54,478 bases of DNA, taken from Solirubrobacterales bacterium (GTDB taxonomy: Bacteria; Actinomycetota; Thermoleophilia; Solirubrobacterales; 70-9). Shown piece after piece: positions 23,093-35,306 of the stretch; position 1 is the first letter of the stretch, and each line of letters begins with the position of its first letter. The translations under genes were made by a program, and so were the position numbers. The stretch lies in assembly GCA_017882505.1 (NCBI GenBank), contig JADGPJ010000006.1, forward strand, positions 1 through 54,478, in the 5' to 3' direction. Below the pieces are notes generated by a model. It had not been told where the DNA came from and ran no database searches. It was given only the letters and a program-made list of their open reading frames with translations.

Positions 23093-24733
23093 CTATTCCC
23101 CGCGTCGGGCGTGCCGGTAACGGCGAATCAGCGCGTTGGTGGAGCTGTCGTGGCGCAGCTTCGGGTCCCGCCCCGCCTCGAGCTCGGGAATGATCGCGAC
23201 GGCCAGGACCTTGCCCAGCTCGACCCCCCACTGGTCGAAGGAATCGATTCCCCAGATCGCGCCCTGGGTGAAGACGCTGTGCTCGTAGAGGGCGACGAGC
23301 GCGCCGAGGGTCTCCGGGGCGAGGCGGTCGGCGAGGATCGTGGTGGAGGGGCGGTTCCCCTCCATCACCCGGTGCGGCACGACCTCCTCCGCCGTCCCCT
23401 CCGCCCGCACCTGGTCGGCGGTTTTGCCGAAGGCGAGCGCCTCGCCCTGGGCGAAGACGTTGGACATCAGCAGGTCGTGATGGCGCCCGAGCGGGTTGTT
23501 GGAGTGGAAGAAGCCGATGAAGTCGCAGGGAATCAGCCGCGTTCCCTGGTGGATCAGCTGGTAGAAGGAGTGCTGGCCGTTGGTCCCCGGCTCGCCCCAG
23601 TAGATCGCGCCGGTGTCGTAGTCGACGTGGGTGCCGTCGAGGGTGACGTGCTTGCCGTTGGACTCCATCGTCAGCTGCTGCAGGTAGGCCGGGAAGCGGT
23701 GCAGGTACTGGTCGTAGGGGAAGACGCCGCTGGTCTGGGCGCCGAAGAAGTCGGAGTACCAGACCGAGAGCAGCCCCATCAGCATCGGCAGGTTGGACCC
23801 CGCCGGCGCTTCGCGGAAGTGCTCGTCCATCGCGTGGAAGCCGGCCAGCATCTCGGCGAACCGCGCCGGGCCGATCGCCAGCATCGTCGAGAGCCCGATC
23901 GCCGAGTCCATCGAGTAGCGACCGCCCACCCACTCCCAGAAGCCGAACATGTTGTCGGTGTCGATGCCGAACCCGGCGACCTCCTCGGCGTTGGTCGAGA
24001 CGGCGACGAAGTGCTTGGCGACGGCGGCCTCGTCGCCGCCGAGCCCGGCCAGGCACCAATCACGGGCCGATTTGGCGTTGGTCATCGTCTCCAGCGTCGT
24101 GAAGGTCTTCGAGGAGATCACGAACAGCGTCTCCTCGGGATCGAGGTCGCGGGTGGACTCGGCGAAGTCGGTGCCGTCGACGTTGGAGACGAAGCGGAAG
24201 GTCATCTCGCGGCGGCTGAAGTGGCGCAGCGCCTCGTAGGCCATCACCGGGCCGAGGTCGGAGCCGCCGATGCCGACGTTGACGACGTTGCGGATCTGCT
24301 TGCCGCTGTGGCCGCGCCACTCGCCCGAGCGGACCCGCTCGCAGAATGAGCCCATGCGGTCGAGCATCTCGTGGACCTCCTTGACGACGTCGACGCCGTC
24401 GACGACGAGCGAGCGGTTGCGCGGCATCCGCAGCGCCACGTGGAGGACGGCTCGATCCTCGGAGACGTTGATGTGCTCGCCTTCGAACATCGCTTCGCGG
24501 CGGCCCTCGACGCCGCGCTGGCGGGCCAGCTCGCCGAGCAGGATCAGCGTCTCGTCGGTGACCCGGTTCTTCGAGAAGTCGAGATGCAGGCCGGCGCCGT
24601 CGGCGACCAGCCGCTCGCCGCGTTCGGGGTCGGCGGCGAACAGGTCGCGCAGGTGTGCCCCGCGGATCTCCTCGTAGTGGGCCTGGAGGTTCGACCAGGC
24701 CGGAAGCTCGCGCAACGGCGAGGGCTCGCTCAC
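23093..24733 (-). CDS. pgi: Glucose-6-phosphate isomerase
   Basis: The protein is 546 residues from GTG 24733, which overlaps the tal stop as GTGA. Signature regions are [45 protein letters not shown], the catalytic glutamate in [12 protein letters not shown], and [12 protein letters not shown] near the C-terminus. It interconverts glucose-6-phosphate and fructose-6-phosphate. Length and motifs match the E. coli-type enzyme. It is the last gene of the tkt-tal-pgi operon, and 9 bases separate its stop from the cydA start, so cydAB could be co-transcribed. Confidence 0.95.
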   Translation of the reverse strand: MSEPSPLRELPAWSNLQAHYEEIRGAHLRDLFAADPERGERLVADGAGLHLDFSKNRVTDETLILLGELARQRGVEGRREAMFEGEHINVSEDRAVLHVALRMPRNRSLVVDGVDVVKEVHEMLDRMGSFCERVRSGEWRGHSGKQIRNVVNVGIGGSDLGPVMAYEALRHFSRREMTFRFVSNVDGTDFAESTRDLDPEETLFVISSKTFTTLETMTNAKSARDWCLAGLGGDEAAVAKHFVAVSTNAEEVAGFGIDTDNMFGFWEWVGGRYSMDSAIGLSTMLAIGPARFAEMLAGFHAMDEHFREAPAGSNLPMLMGLLSVWYSDFFGAQTSGVFPYDQYLHRFPAYLQQLTMESNGKHVTLDGTHVDYDTGAIYWGEPGTNGQHSFYQLIHQGTRLIPCDFIGFFHSNNPLGRHHDLLMSNVFAQGEALAFGKTADQVRAEGTAEEVVPHRVMEGNRPSTTILADRLAPETLGALVALYEHSVFTQGAIWGIDSFDQWGVELGKVLAVAIIPELEAGRDPKLRHDSSTNALIRRYRHARRGE

Positions 24734-25820
24734 CCCGCCGTGACCCCGCGCTGGGAGGAGATCGACCTCAGCAGCTCTTCCCAGGACTTGACGAAGCTCT
24801 GCTTGCCCTCCTCCTGGAGGCGGTCGGCCAGCGCCGCGACGTCGATCCCGGCATCCTCGAACTCCGTCAGGACCAGCTCGGCGTTGCCGCCGTCGGCCGG
24901 GAAGAGGTCGCCGACCTCGCCGTGGTCGGCGAAGGCGAGCAGGGTGTTCTCCGGCATCGTGTTGACCGTGAAGGGCGAGGCGAAGGCCTCGATGTAGAGC
25001 GTGTCGGAGGCGTTCGGGTCCTTGGTCCCGGTGCTGGCCCAGAGCAGCCGCTGGGCGCGGGCGCCCTCGTTCTGCAGGCGGCGGAAGCGCTCGGAGGCGA
25101 GCAGCTCGTTGTAGGCGCGGTAGGCGCGGCCGCCGATCGCGACGCCGAGCCGGTTGTGCAGCTCGGCGGGGACCTCTTCGGCGACGGCGACGTCCCAGCG
25201 GCTCATGAAGATCGAGGCGACCGAGGCGACGTTGGGGTCCAGGCCGGCCTCGATCCGGCGCTCGATCCCCTTCATGTAGGCGCCGGCGGCGGCGAGGTAC
25301 TGGCGGTCGTCGAAGAGCAGCGTCACGTTGACCGGAATCCCGGCGAAGATCGTCTCCTCGATCGCGGTCAGGCCGGCGGTCGTGCCCGGGATCTTGATGA
25401 AGAGGTTCTCGCGCTCGGCCTTGGCGTGCAGCTGGGCGGCCTGCTCGATCGTCGCCGGCGCGTCGTCGGCGAGCAGCGGCGAGACCTCGAGCGAGCAGAA
25501 ACCGTCGACGCCGTCGGTGCGGGCGTGGATCGGGGCGAAGAGGTCGGCGGCCCCCTGCAGGTCGGTGACCGCGAGCTCGAAGAAGACGTGCTCGTCGGCG
25601 TTGACGCCGACGCCCTCGGCAGCGCCGCTGACTTCGGCGATCTGCTCGTCGTAGGTGTCGCCGCCGGAGATCGCCTTGTCGAAGATCGTCGGGTTCGAGG
25701 TCAGCCCGGTGACCGAGAGCTCCTCGATGTAGCCGGCGAGGGTGCCGTCGCCGAGCATCGTCCTGGTGATGTTGTCGAGCCAGAGGCTCTGGCCCAGTTC
25801 GTGCAGTCGTGCGGTCGTCT

Positions 25821-25824
<4 letters not shown>
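24730..25824 (-). CDS. tal: Transaldolase
   Basis: The protein is 364 residues. The Schiff-base lysine is K144 in [13 protein letters not shown], and [13 protein letters not shown] (40-52) and [12 protein letters not shown] are class signatures. It is the longer actinobacterial/cyanobacterial-type transaldolase. It moves a dihydroxyacetone unit between sedoheptulose-7-phosphate and glyceraldehyde-3-phosphate. ATG 25824 overlaps the tkt stop as ATGA, and its own stop overlaps the pgi start, so the three genes are translationally coupled. Its threonine codons are mostly ACC, as in the rest of this part of the window. Confidence 0.95.
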
Positions 25825-27854
<2,030 letters not shown>

Positions 27855-27872
27855 GCGGGTCTCGGATCCTAT

Positions 27873-28020
27873 TCAGGGTTCGATCCGGGTGACGGTGCCA
27901 TCGACGTTGTTACCCACCCAAACGTCGGCCTGGCGGCGGCGGCCACCACGGTCCGCTCGCCGCTCAGCGCGACCGACCGCGGCGCCGCACCGGGCCCGTC
28001 AGCCAGAGCCGCGCCTCCAC
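27873..28020 (-). pseudogene. Degraded beta-propeller gene fragment
   Basis: Between ahcY and tkt, two minus-strand frames carry pieces of one repeat type. One frame ends ADVWVGNNVDGTVTRIEP before TGA (27873-27875), a classic YVTN/NHL blade ending. An adjacent frame holds ALADGPGAAPRSVALSGERT, a blade start. Neither has a start codon. This looks like the frameshifted tail of a lost propeller gene. Confidence 0.38.
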
Positions 28021-28024
28021 CCTC

Positions 28025-29449
<1,425 letters not shown>

Positions 29450-29567
29450 CGAAGTCGATATCTCCTGGTCGTCAATTTGTGAAGTGCTCAAGCTCTCACC
29501 CAAGTATGGACATTTGGTGCCAGACGGGACTGCACGAGCATGTTCCGGGCCGAATAAAGTGCGTCTG

Positions 29568-30221
29568 GTGACCGGGGCTGATACGGAGAAGCGGCTTGCG
29601 GCTCAAGCCGCCGCGGAGCTGGTCGAGAGCGGGATGACGGTCGGCCTGGGGACGGGGTCGACGGTCGCCCACCTGCTGCCCGCGATCGCCCGCCGCGGGG
29701 TCGGCGAGATCCGCTGCGTCGCCACCTCCCTCGCCACCGAAGAGCAGGCGCGGGCGCTGGGAATCCCGGTCGAGGAATTCAGCACCCTGCGACGGCTCGA
29801 CCTCGCGATCGACGGGACCGACGAGGTGACGCCCGACGGCTGGCTGATCAAGGGGGGCGGCGGCGCCCACCTGCGCGAGAAGATCGTCGCCGCGGCGGCC
29901 GATCGCTTCGTCGTCATCGCCGACTCCAGCAAGCCGGTCGATGCCCTGCGCGGGCCGGTGCCGCTGGAGCTGTTCGGCTTCGGCATCGCCTCGACCCTGG
30001 CCCGACTCGGCAAGGAGGTCGAGCTTCGCGACGTCCCCGCCAGCCCCGACGGCGGCGTGATCGCCGACTTCCGCGGACCGATCGGCGATCCGGCGGCGCT
30101 CGCCGCCCGGCTCGAGGCCGACCCGGGCGTCGCCGCCCACGGCCTCTTCCCGCCGGCGATGGTCAGCGAACTGTTCGTCGGCCGGGGCGAGCAGGTTGAG
30201 GTCGCCAGATTGGGCGGCTGA
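29568..30221 (+). CDS. rpiA: Ribose-5-phosphate isomerase A
   Basis: The protein is 217 residues from GTG 29568. RpiA motifs are [15 protein letters not shown] (phosphate loop), [30 protein letters not shown] (catalytic Asp, Glu and Lys region, shown by the order DGTDE...KGGGG...EK) and [11 protein letters not shown]. It interconverts ribose-5-phosphate and ribulose-5-phosphate. It is divergent from ahcY and close to tkt-tal-pgi, which completes part of the non-oxidative pentose pathway. The TGA stop overlaps the ATG of a truncated regulator-like reading frame (TGATG). Confidence 0.93.
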   Translation: MTGADTEKRLAAQAAAELVESGMTVGLGTGSTVAHLLPAIARRGVGEIRCVATSLATEEQARALGIPVEEFSTLRRLDLAIDGTDEVTPDGWLIKGGGGAHLREKIVAAAADRFVVIADSSKPVDALRGPVPLELFGFGIASTLARLGKEVELRDVPASPDGGVIADFRGPIGDPAALAARLEADPGVAAHGLFPPAMVSELFVGRGEQVEVARLGG

Positions 30222-30295
30222 TGGAACTGGTCGAGCGCGAGCGCGAGCTGGATTCGATGACCGCGCTGCTCGACGGTCTGGCGGAAGGTCGCTTT
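30221..30295 (+). pseudogene. N-terminal remnant of a LuxR/AAA-type regulator
   Basis: The ATG at 30221 overlaps the rpiA stop and opens [20 protein letters not shown], the typical N-terminus of large actinobacterial AAA/LuxR regulators just before their Walker A loop. Similarity ends after about 24 codons with no P-loop. The following 190 bases up to the fabI stop show no recognisable gene. A deletion appears to have removed the rest. Confidence 0.4.
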
Positions 30296-30485
30296 CCCTC
30301 CTGGCAGCCGATCGAGGCGGCCGAGTCGAGCGGATCGACCCGGGCGATCCCGCTGGCCGCGTCGAAGGCGCGGCCAGCGGTGAGCACGGCCTCGATGCCG
30401 TTGGTCGCGAAGGTGCCGACATGCGGGCGGTCGTTCGGCCCCAGGGGGTGGGGGGTGAGAGCCGAATTCTGGGTCGCGAGGGGCG

Positions 30486-31265
30486 CTACGGGGCGGGCGG
30501 TGCGGCGCCGATCGCGTGCAGGCCGCCGTCGACGTGGAGGATCTCGCCGGTGGTGCCGCGGGCAAGGTCCGAAAGGAGGAACAGCGCCGCGTCGGCGATT
30601 GGGGTCGGGTCGTCGGCGTCCCACCCGAGCGGCGCCTGCTCGGGCCAGAGGGTGCAGAGGTCGTCGAAGCCGGCGATGCCGGAGGCGGCGGCGGTGCGGA
30701 CCGGCCCGGCGGCGATCAGGTTGACGCGGACGCCGCTGGCGCCCATGTCGCGGGCGAGGTAGCGGCTGACCGACTCCAGCGCCGCCTTGGAGACGCCCAT
30801 CCAGTCGTATGACGGCCAGGCGACGGTGGCGTCGAAGTCGAGGCCGACGAGGCTGCCGCCCTCGCTCATCAGCGGCGCCAGCGACTCGGCCAGGCCCTTG
30901 AACGAGTAGGCGCTGGTCTCGAAGGCGGTGGCGGCGCTGGCCCGCGGCGTGCCGATGAAGTTGCCGCCGAGGGCGTCGGCGGGAGCGAAGGCGATCGCGT
31001 GGACGGCACCGTCGACCCCACCCCAGCGGCTGCTCAGCTCCTCGCGCAGGGCGAGCAGGTTGTCGTCGTCGTTGACGTCGAGCTCGAGCACCTCGGGCGG
31101 CGAGGGCAGCCGGGTCGCCGCCCGTTCGGTCATCCGCTTGATCCGGCCGAAGCTGGTGAGCAGGATCTCGGCTCCCTCCGCCTGCGCCCGCTCGGCGATC
31201 GCGAAGGCGATGCTGCGCCTGTTCACCACCCCGGTGACCAGGATCCGCTTGCCCTCGAGGATCAC
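30486..31265 (-). CDS. fabI: Enoyl-ACP reductase, InhA-like
   Basis: The protein is 259 residues from GTG 31265, which overlaps the maoC stop as GTGA. It starts ILEGKRILVTGVVNRRSIAFAIA, the NADH-binding glycine-rich region of FabI/InhA. The active-site segment is PSYDWMGVSKAALESVSRYLARDMG, with the Y-x6-K catalytic arrangement, followed by GVRVNLIAAGPVRT. These are closer to mycobacterial InhA than to E. coli FabI by eye. It reduces trans-2-enoyl-ACP in the last step of each elongation cycle. It is the final gene of the fab operon. Confidence 0.93.
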   Translation of the reverse strand: MILEGKRILVTGVVNRRSIAFAIAERAQAEGAEILLTSFGRIKRMTERAATRLPSPPEVLELDVNDDDNLLALREELSSRWGGVDGAVHAIAFAPADALGGNFIGTPRASAATAFETSAYSFKGLAESLAPLMSEGGSLVGLDFDATVAWPSYDWMGVSKAALESVSRYLARDMGASGVRVNLIAAGPVRTAAASGIAGFDDLCTLWPEQAPLGWDADDPTPIADAALFLLSDLARGTTGEILHVDGGLHAIGAAPPAP

Positions 31266-31747
31266 AGATAGACCTGCTCGGGCACGGCGGCGGCGAGCGC
31301 CGGCTGGGGCTGGCGGCGCCAGACGACCCGGACCTTCGCCAGGGTGACGACCTCGGAGCGCTGGTTGACGATCTTCCAGGCGAAGACGACAAGGCCGGTG
31401 GCGTCGTCGAGCTCCTTCTTCGACTCGAGCTGGCCCTCGACGTGGATCGTGTCGCCGATCCTGACCGGCCGCTTGAAGGCGACGCGCTCGAAGCCGCGCA
31501 GGGCGAGCACGTGGTCGGGGTCGAGCGGAACCAGGCCGACGCAGTAGGAGAGCAGCAGCATCCCGTGGGCGATGCGGCCGTTGAACTCGCTTTCGGCCGC
31601 CCACTCGACGTCGGTGTGGAGCGGGTGGTGGTCCCCGGTCAGGGCGGCGAAGGAGACGAGGTCGGTCTCCGTGATCGTGCGCCCCGGCGAGCGGAAGCGC
31701 GCGCCCACCTCGAGCCCGTCGAAGTCGCGCGAGAGCGTGTCACCCAT
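31262..31747 (-). CDS. MaoC-like (R)-hydroxyacyl-ACP/CoA dehydratase
   Basis: The 161-residue hot-dog protein has the MaoC/HadB catalytic dyad: Asp and His in FAALTGDHHPLHTDVEWA, with HGMLLLSYCVGL after it. It probably dehydrates 3-hydroxyacyl-ACP in the fab operon, replacing FabZ, of which no copy is present here. Mycobacterial HadAB/HadBC are heterodimers of such proteins, while only one subunit is encoded here. It starts one base inside the stop of the SGNH gene (TGATG) and its stop overlaps the fabI start, so translation is coupled. Confidence 0.9.
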   Translation of the reverse strand: MGDTLSRDFDGLEVGARFRSPGRTITETDLVSFAALTGDHHPLHTDVEWAAESEFNGRIAHGMLLLSYCVGLVPLDPDHVLALRGFERVAFKRPVRIGDTIHVEGQLESKKELDDATGLVVFAWKIVNQRSEVVTLAKVRVVWRRQPQPALAAAVPEQVYL

Positions 31748-32442
31748 CAGGTACCTCCTTGGAAATCGTCTTTGAATTCGCCCTGGATGCCGAAGTGGGC
31801 GCGCAGCGAGAGGGCGATCTCCTGCGTCGCCCGTTCGTGGCCCTGGGTCGACGGATGAAGTCCGTCGGCGGAGAAGTTGGCGCGGTCGGTGAGGCCGGGA
31901 TGGCCGGCGACGTTGAGGCAGGGGACGCGGTGGCGGGCGGCGACCGTCCTGGTGACGCCGTTGAGGTCGGAGAGGGCTTTGACCAGGCGCGCCTTGGTCC
32001 GCGGCCGCAGTTCCATGAAATGCCAGCTCTCCGGCGCGGTCGCGGTCAGGATCGCCGCCTCGGGGGCGCCCTCGCGGAGTCGCTCGAGGATCTCCGAGAA
32101 GCGCCGTTCGTAGCCCTCGATGTCCGGCCGCGACGTGAGCAGGACGTCGTTGGCGCCGCAGATCACCGTGATCAGGTCGGGCTTCAGCTGGAGCGCGGCC
32201 GGAACCTGCTCGAGCACCTCGGCGCTGCTGGCGCCGTCGACCGCGAAGTTGCGGTAGGTGAGATCGGGGTTGACGGCCCGCAGCGAGCTGGCGAGGCGGT
32301 CTGCCCAGCGCTCGGCCTCGATCGATTCGCGGCCGGCGGTGAAGCTGTCGCCGAGGGCGACGTAGGTGGAGACGAGACGCCCCCGCGCGGTCGAGGGGTC
32401 GGTCATCACCGGGGCTCCCGCGGGCGAGTCGGCGAGGCTCAT
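31747..32442 (-). CDS. SGNH/GDSL-type hydrolase in the fab operon
   Basis: The protein is 231 residues from ATG 32442, overlapping the accD stop as ATGA; a later ATG at 32406 is possible. The four SGNH blocks are visible: YVALGDSFTAG (nucleophile Ser), a Gly in the VDGASSAEV region, ICGANDVLL (Asn) and ADGLHPSTQGH (catalytic Asp and His). It lacks a signal peptide, so it acts in the cytoplasm, unlike most secreted SGNH esterases. Its position between accD and maoC suggests a thioesterase- or lysophospholipase-type job in acyl metabolism. That function is inferred only from context. Confidence 0.88.
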   Translation of the reverse strand: MSLADSPAGAPVMTDPSTARGRLVSTYVALGDSFTAGRESIEAERWADRLASSLRAVNPDLTYRNFAVDGASSAEVLEQVPAALQLKPDLITVICGANDVLLTSRPDIEGYERRFSEILERLREGAPEAAILTATAPESWHFMELRPRTKARLVKALSDLNGVTRTVAARHRVPCLNVAGHPGLTDRANFSADGLHPSTQGHERATQEIALSLRAHFGIQGEFKDDFQGGT

Positions 32443-33845
32443 CGCCCGCCCAGCGACCGCAGCGCCCAGGCCAGGTGATCGCGGCTGGCGGCGGGGTCGA
32501 TGACCTCGTCGACCCAGCCGCTGGCGGCGGCGGCGGGCGCGGTCAGATGCTCGGCGGCGTAGGAATCGGCGAGCTCGTCGTGCGACGGTCCCCCCTCCTC
32601 CTTCAGCGCCCGGTGGTGGACGATCCCGACCGCCTGGCGGGCGGCCATGATCCCGATCTGGGCGCCGGGCCAGGAGAAGACGACGTCGGCGCCGAGGTCT
32701 TTGGAGTTCATCGTGATCGCGGCGCCACCGAAGGCCTTGCGCAGGACCAGCGTCACCTTCGGAACCGTGGCACCGGCGAAGGCGCGCAGCAGCGAGGCGC
32801 CGTGGCGAATCACCCCGGCCTCCTCCTGGCGCTTGCCGGGCATGAAACCGGGGGTGTCGACGAAGACGACCAGCGGCAACCCGAAGCGGTCGCAGGAGGC
32901 GACGAAGAGGGCGGCCTTCTCCGAGGCGGCGGCGTCGATGACGCCGCCGAGGGCGCGCGGCTGGTTGGCGATCAGGCCGACCGAGCGGCCGTCGAGCCGG
33001 GCGATCGCGGTGACCATGTTGGGCGCCCAGCGCGGCGAGAGCTCGAGCATGCTGCCCTGGTCGAGGATCGCCGCCGCCACGTCCCTGACGTCGTAGACCT
33101 TGCGCTGGTTGGCCGGCACGTGGGCGCCGGGGTCGGTCCCGTCCGGCCCGGCCTCGAGGACGATCTGCGGCGGGTTGCCGATCGACTGCGGCAGCAGGCT
33201 GAGCAGGTGGCGGGTGGCCTCGATCGCGCCCGCGTCGTCCTCGGCCACGTGGTGGCAGACGCCATTGCGCCCGTGCACCCGGGGGCCACCGAGGTCCTCC
33301 ATGCTGATCTCTTCGCCCAGCGCCTCCTGGACGACTTTGGGGCCGGTGAGGAACATCCGCGACTCGGCGGTCATCACGACGAAGTCGGTCAGCGCCGGCG
33401 AGTAGGCGCCGCCGCCGGCGGAGATGCCGCTGACGACGGAGATCTGCGGAACCTTGCGCGAGAGCTCGACGCTGGCGCGGAAGATCCGGCCGTAGCCGGC
33501 CAGCGCCGCGTGGCCCTCCTGCAGGCGGGCCCCGCCGGAGCGGACGAAGCCGACCACGGGGGCGCCGGCGTCGCCGGCCATCCGCAGCAGGCGGACGATC
33601 GTCTCGGCGTGGACTTCGCCGAGCGAGCCGCCGAGGAAGGTCGGGTCCTGGGAGTAGCAGAAGACCGGCCGGCCGTTGACCTCGCCGGCGCCGGCGGCGA
33701 CGCCGTCTCCGGGCGTCGCCCGCTCTCCCAGCCGGGCCGAGGAGACGCCGCTGCGCAGCGGCCGGAAGCTGCCGGGATCGCAGAGCGCCCGCAGTTGCTC
33801 GAGCGGTGCCTCGGCGGCGGGGGCTTTGACGGTGGCGGTGGTCAT
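32439..33845 (-). CDS. accD: Acetyl/acyl-CoA carboxylase carboxyltransferase
   Basis: The 468-residue protein spans both carboxyltransferase halves. The N-terminal crotonase-like half has RSGGARLQEGHAAL and SVVSGISAGGGAYSPAL. The C-terminal half has FVDTPGFMPGKRQEEAGVIRHGASLL and RKAFGGAAITMNSKDLGADVVFSWP. Such single-chain beta subunits carboxylate acetyl- or propionyl-CoA with a biotinylated alpha subunit, which is not encoded nearby. Inside the fab operon it is expected to supply malonyl-CoA. It starts at TGATG with fabF. Confidence 0.9.
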   Translation of the reverse strand: MTTATVKAPAAEAPLEQLRALCDPGSFRPLRSGVSSARLGERATPGDGVAAGAGEVNGRPVFCYSQDPTFLGGSLGEVHAETIVRLLRMAGDAGAPVVGFVRSGGARLQEGHAALAGYGRIFRASVELSRKVPQISVVSGISAGGGAYSPALTDFVVMTAESRMFLTGPKVVQEALGEEISMEDLGGPRVHGRNGVCHHVAEDDAGAIEATRHLLSLLPQSIGNPPQIVLEAGPDGTDPGAHVPANQRKVYDVRDVAAAILDQGSMLELSPRWAPNMVTAIARLDGRSVGLIANQPRALGGVIDAAASEKAALFVASCDRFGLPLVVFVDTPGFMPGKRQEEAGVIRHGASLLRAFAGATVPKVTLVLRKAFGGAAITMNSKDLGADVVFSWPGAQIGIMAARQAVGIVHHRALKEEGGPSHDELADSYAAEHLTAPAAAASGWVDEVIDPAASRDHLAWALRSLGGR

Positions 33846-35041
33846 CAGGCGGCGATGCAGAGGACGGCGTTGTGACCGCCGAAGCCGAAGGAGTTGGAGA
33901 CGGCAACCAGCGGTCCCTCCCCGTTCTCGATCGGTTTCGAGTGTCCGGGCACGTAGTCGAGGTCGAGCCCCTCTTCGGCCTCTTCCCAGCCGACCGTCGG
34001 CGGCGCGACGCGGCGGCGCAGGGCTTCGACCGTGGCGATCGCCTCGACCGCGCCGGCGGCGCCCAGCAGGTGGCCGATCGCGGACTTGGTCGAGCTGACC
34101 GGGATGTCGGCGGCGCGCTCACCCAGCGCCAGCTTCAGCGCCATCGTCTCGCTGCGGTCGTTGAGCGGGGTCGAGGTGCCGTGGGCGTTGACGTAGTCGA
34201 CGTCGACGGCGGCGAGGCCGGCATCGGCGACCGCGAGGCTGATCGCCCGCGCCGCCTCGATCCCTTCCGGCTGCGGCGCGGTCAGGTGGAAGCCGTCGCA
34301 GGTGGCACCGTAGCCGAGCAGCTCGCCGAGGATCTCGGCGCCGCGCGCTTCCGCCGCCTCCTTCTCCTCGAGCACGAGGATGCCGGCGCCCTCGCCCATC
34401 ACGAAGCCGTCGCGACGGGCGTCGAAGGGGCGCGAGATCCCCGTCGGCGAGGTCGCTTCCATCGCCGCGAAGGCGGCGGTGGCGACACCGGTGATCGCCG
34501 CCTCGGCGCCGCCGGCGACGACCGCGTCGGCGTCGCCGGCGCGGATGATCCGCGAAGCGTCGCCGAGCGCGTGGGCGCCGGCCGCGCAGGCGGAGACGAC
34601 GCCGTAGGTGTGGCCGTGGAGATCGTGGCGCATCGCCACCGCGGCGGCGGCGGCGTTGCCCATCATCAGCGGCACCGCCAGCGGTGAGACCGCCTTCTCG
34701 CCACGCTCGATCAGCTTGCGCGTCTGCTCCTCGAATGAGGGCAGGCCGCCGATGCCGGTGCCGATAACGCAGCCGACGCGATGGGCCTCGTACGGCAGCC
34801 CGTCCTCGTCGCCCGCCTGCGCGATCGCTTCGGCGGCGGCGGCGATCGCCAGCTGCGCGAAGCGGTCCGAGCGCCGCGCCTCTTTCTTCGAGAGGAAGTC
34901 GAGCGGGTCGAAATCGAGGCAGCGGCCGAAGCCGTCCTCGATCCCGCACTCGCCGGCGCTCCAGCGCTCGATCAGGGGCTCGCTGCCGACCCCGAGCGGG
35001 GTGACGGCGCCGACCCCGGTGATGACGACTCGGCGGGTCAT
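33845..35041 (-). CDS. fabF: Beta-ketoacyl-ACP synthase II
   Basis: The 398-residue condensing enzyme has catalytic C152 (VVSACAAGAHA), H287 (VNAHGTSTPLND) and H324 (TKSAIGHLLGAAG), the Cys-His-His triad of KAS I/II. It begins VVITGVGAVTPLG and contains VMGEGAGILVLEE. It condenses malonyl-ACP with acyl-ACP during elongation. Its ATG overlaps the acpP stop (35038-35041), fitting coupled expression with its carrier. An FabB/KasA-type role is equivalent here because no second KAS I/II is present in the window. Confidence 0.95.
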   Translation of the reverse strand: MTRRVVITGVGAVTPLGVGSEPLIERWSAGECGIEDGFGRCLDFDPLDFLSKKEARRSDRFAQLAIAAAAEAIAQAGDEDGLPYEAHRVGCVIGTGIGGLPSFEEQTRKLIERGEKAVSPLAVPLMMGNAAAAAVAMRHDLHGHTYGVVSACAAGAHALGDASRIIRAGDADAVVAGGAEAAITGVATAAFAAMEATSPTGISRPFDARRDGFVMGEGAGILVLEEKEAAEARGAEILGELLGYGATCDGFHLTAPQPEGIEAARAISLAVADAGLAAVDVDYVNAHGTSTPLNDRSETMALKLALGERAADIPVSSTKSAIGHLLGAAGAVEAIATVEALRRRVAPPTVGWEEAEEGLDLDYVPGHSKPIENGEGPLVAVSNSFGFGGHNAVLCIAA

Positions 35042-35286
35042 CCTGCCTTCGTCACCACCAGGTCGATGACCTCACCGACGGTTTTGACGTCCTTGACGTC
35101 GTCGCCCCGAAGCTCGACGCCGAACTCGTCCTCAACGATCTGCGCCAGCTCGACCAGGTCGAGCGAGTCGACGTCGAGGCTCTCCAGGGTCGCCTCGCGC
35201 GAGAGCAGGTCGCGCTCGGTCCCGAGCTCGACCAGGCCGTCGTAGATCGTCGTCTCGACGCTGTCGGGCGTTACTTGCGTTGCCAT
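35038..35286 (-). CDS. acpP: Acyl carrier protein
   Basis: This is an 82-residue acidic helical protein with the phosphopantetheine site S41 in DVDSLDLVELAQIVEDEF. It carries growing acyl chains for FabD, FabH, FabF, FabG, MaoC and FabI of the same operon. The AAGGAGAT ribosome site precedes ATG 35286 by a few bases. The gap to fabG (20 bases) is the only real intergenic spacing inside the operon, which may let acpP be translated independently and more strongly. Confidence 0.95.
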   Translation of the reverse strand: MATQVTPDSVETTIYDGLVELGTERDLLSREATLESLDVDSLDLVELAQIVEDEFGVELRGDDVKDVKTVGEVIDLVVTKAG

Positions 35287-35306
35287 CTAAATCTCCTTGT
35301 CTGAGG

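Noticed and set aside
21702-24059. A very long minus-strand frame continuing upstream of cydB
   Set aside because: It runs out of frame through cydA and pgi, is arginine-rich and repetitive, and has no recognisable domain. The cydB start at 21701 overlaps the cydA stop as expected.
29450-29567. A SAH riboswitch or other structured leader ahead of ahcY
   Set aside because: I looked for the expected hairpin and conserved single-stranded segments on the minus strand and found nothing convincing; only a 7-base arm pair with a 35-base loop is present.
29520-29568. An inverted repeat CCAGACG/CGTCTGG upstream of rpiA as an operator
   Set aside because: Arms are only 7 bases with a 35-base separation, which is expected by chance at this GC content.
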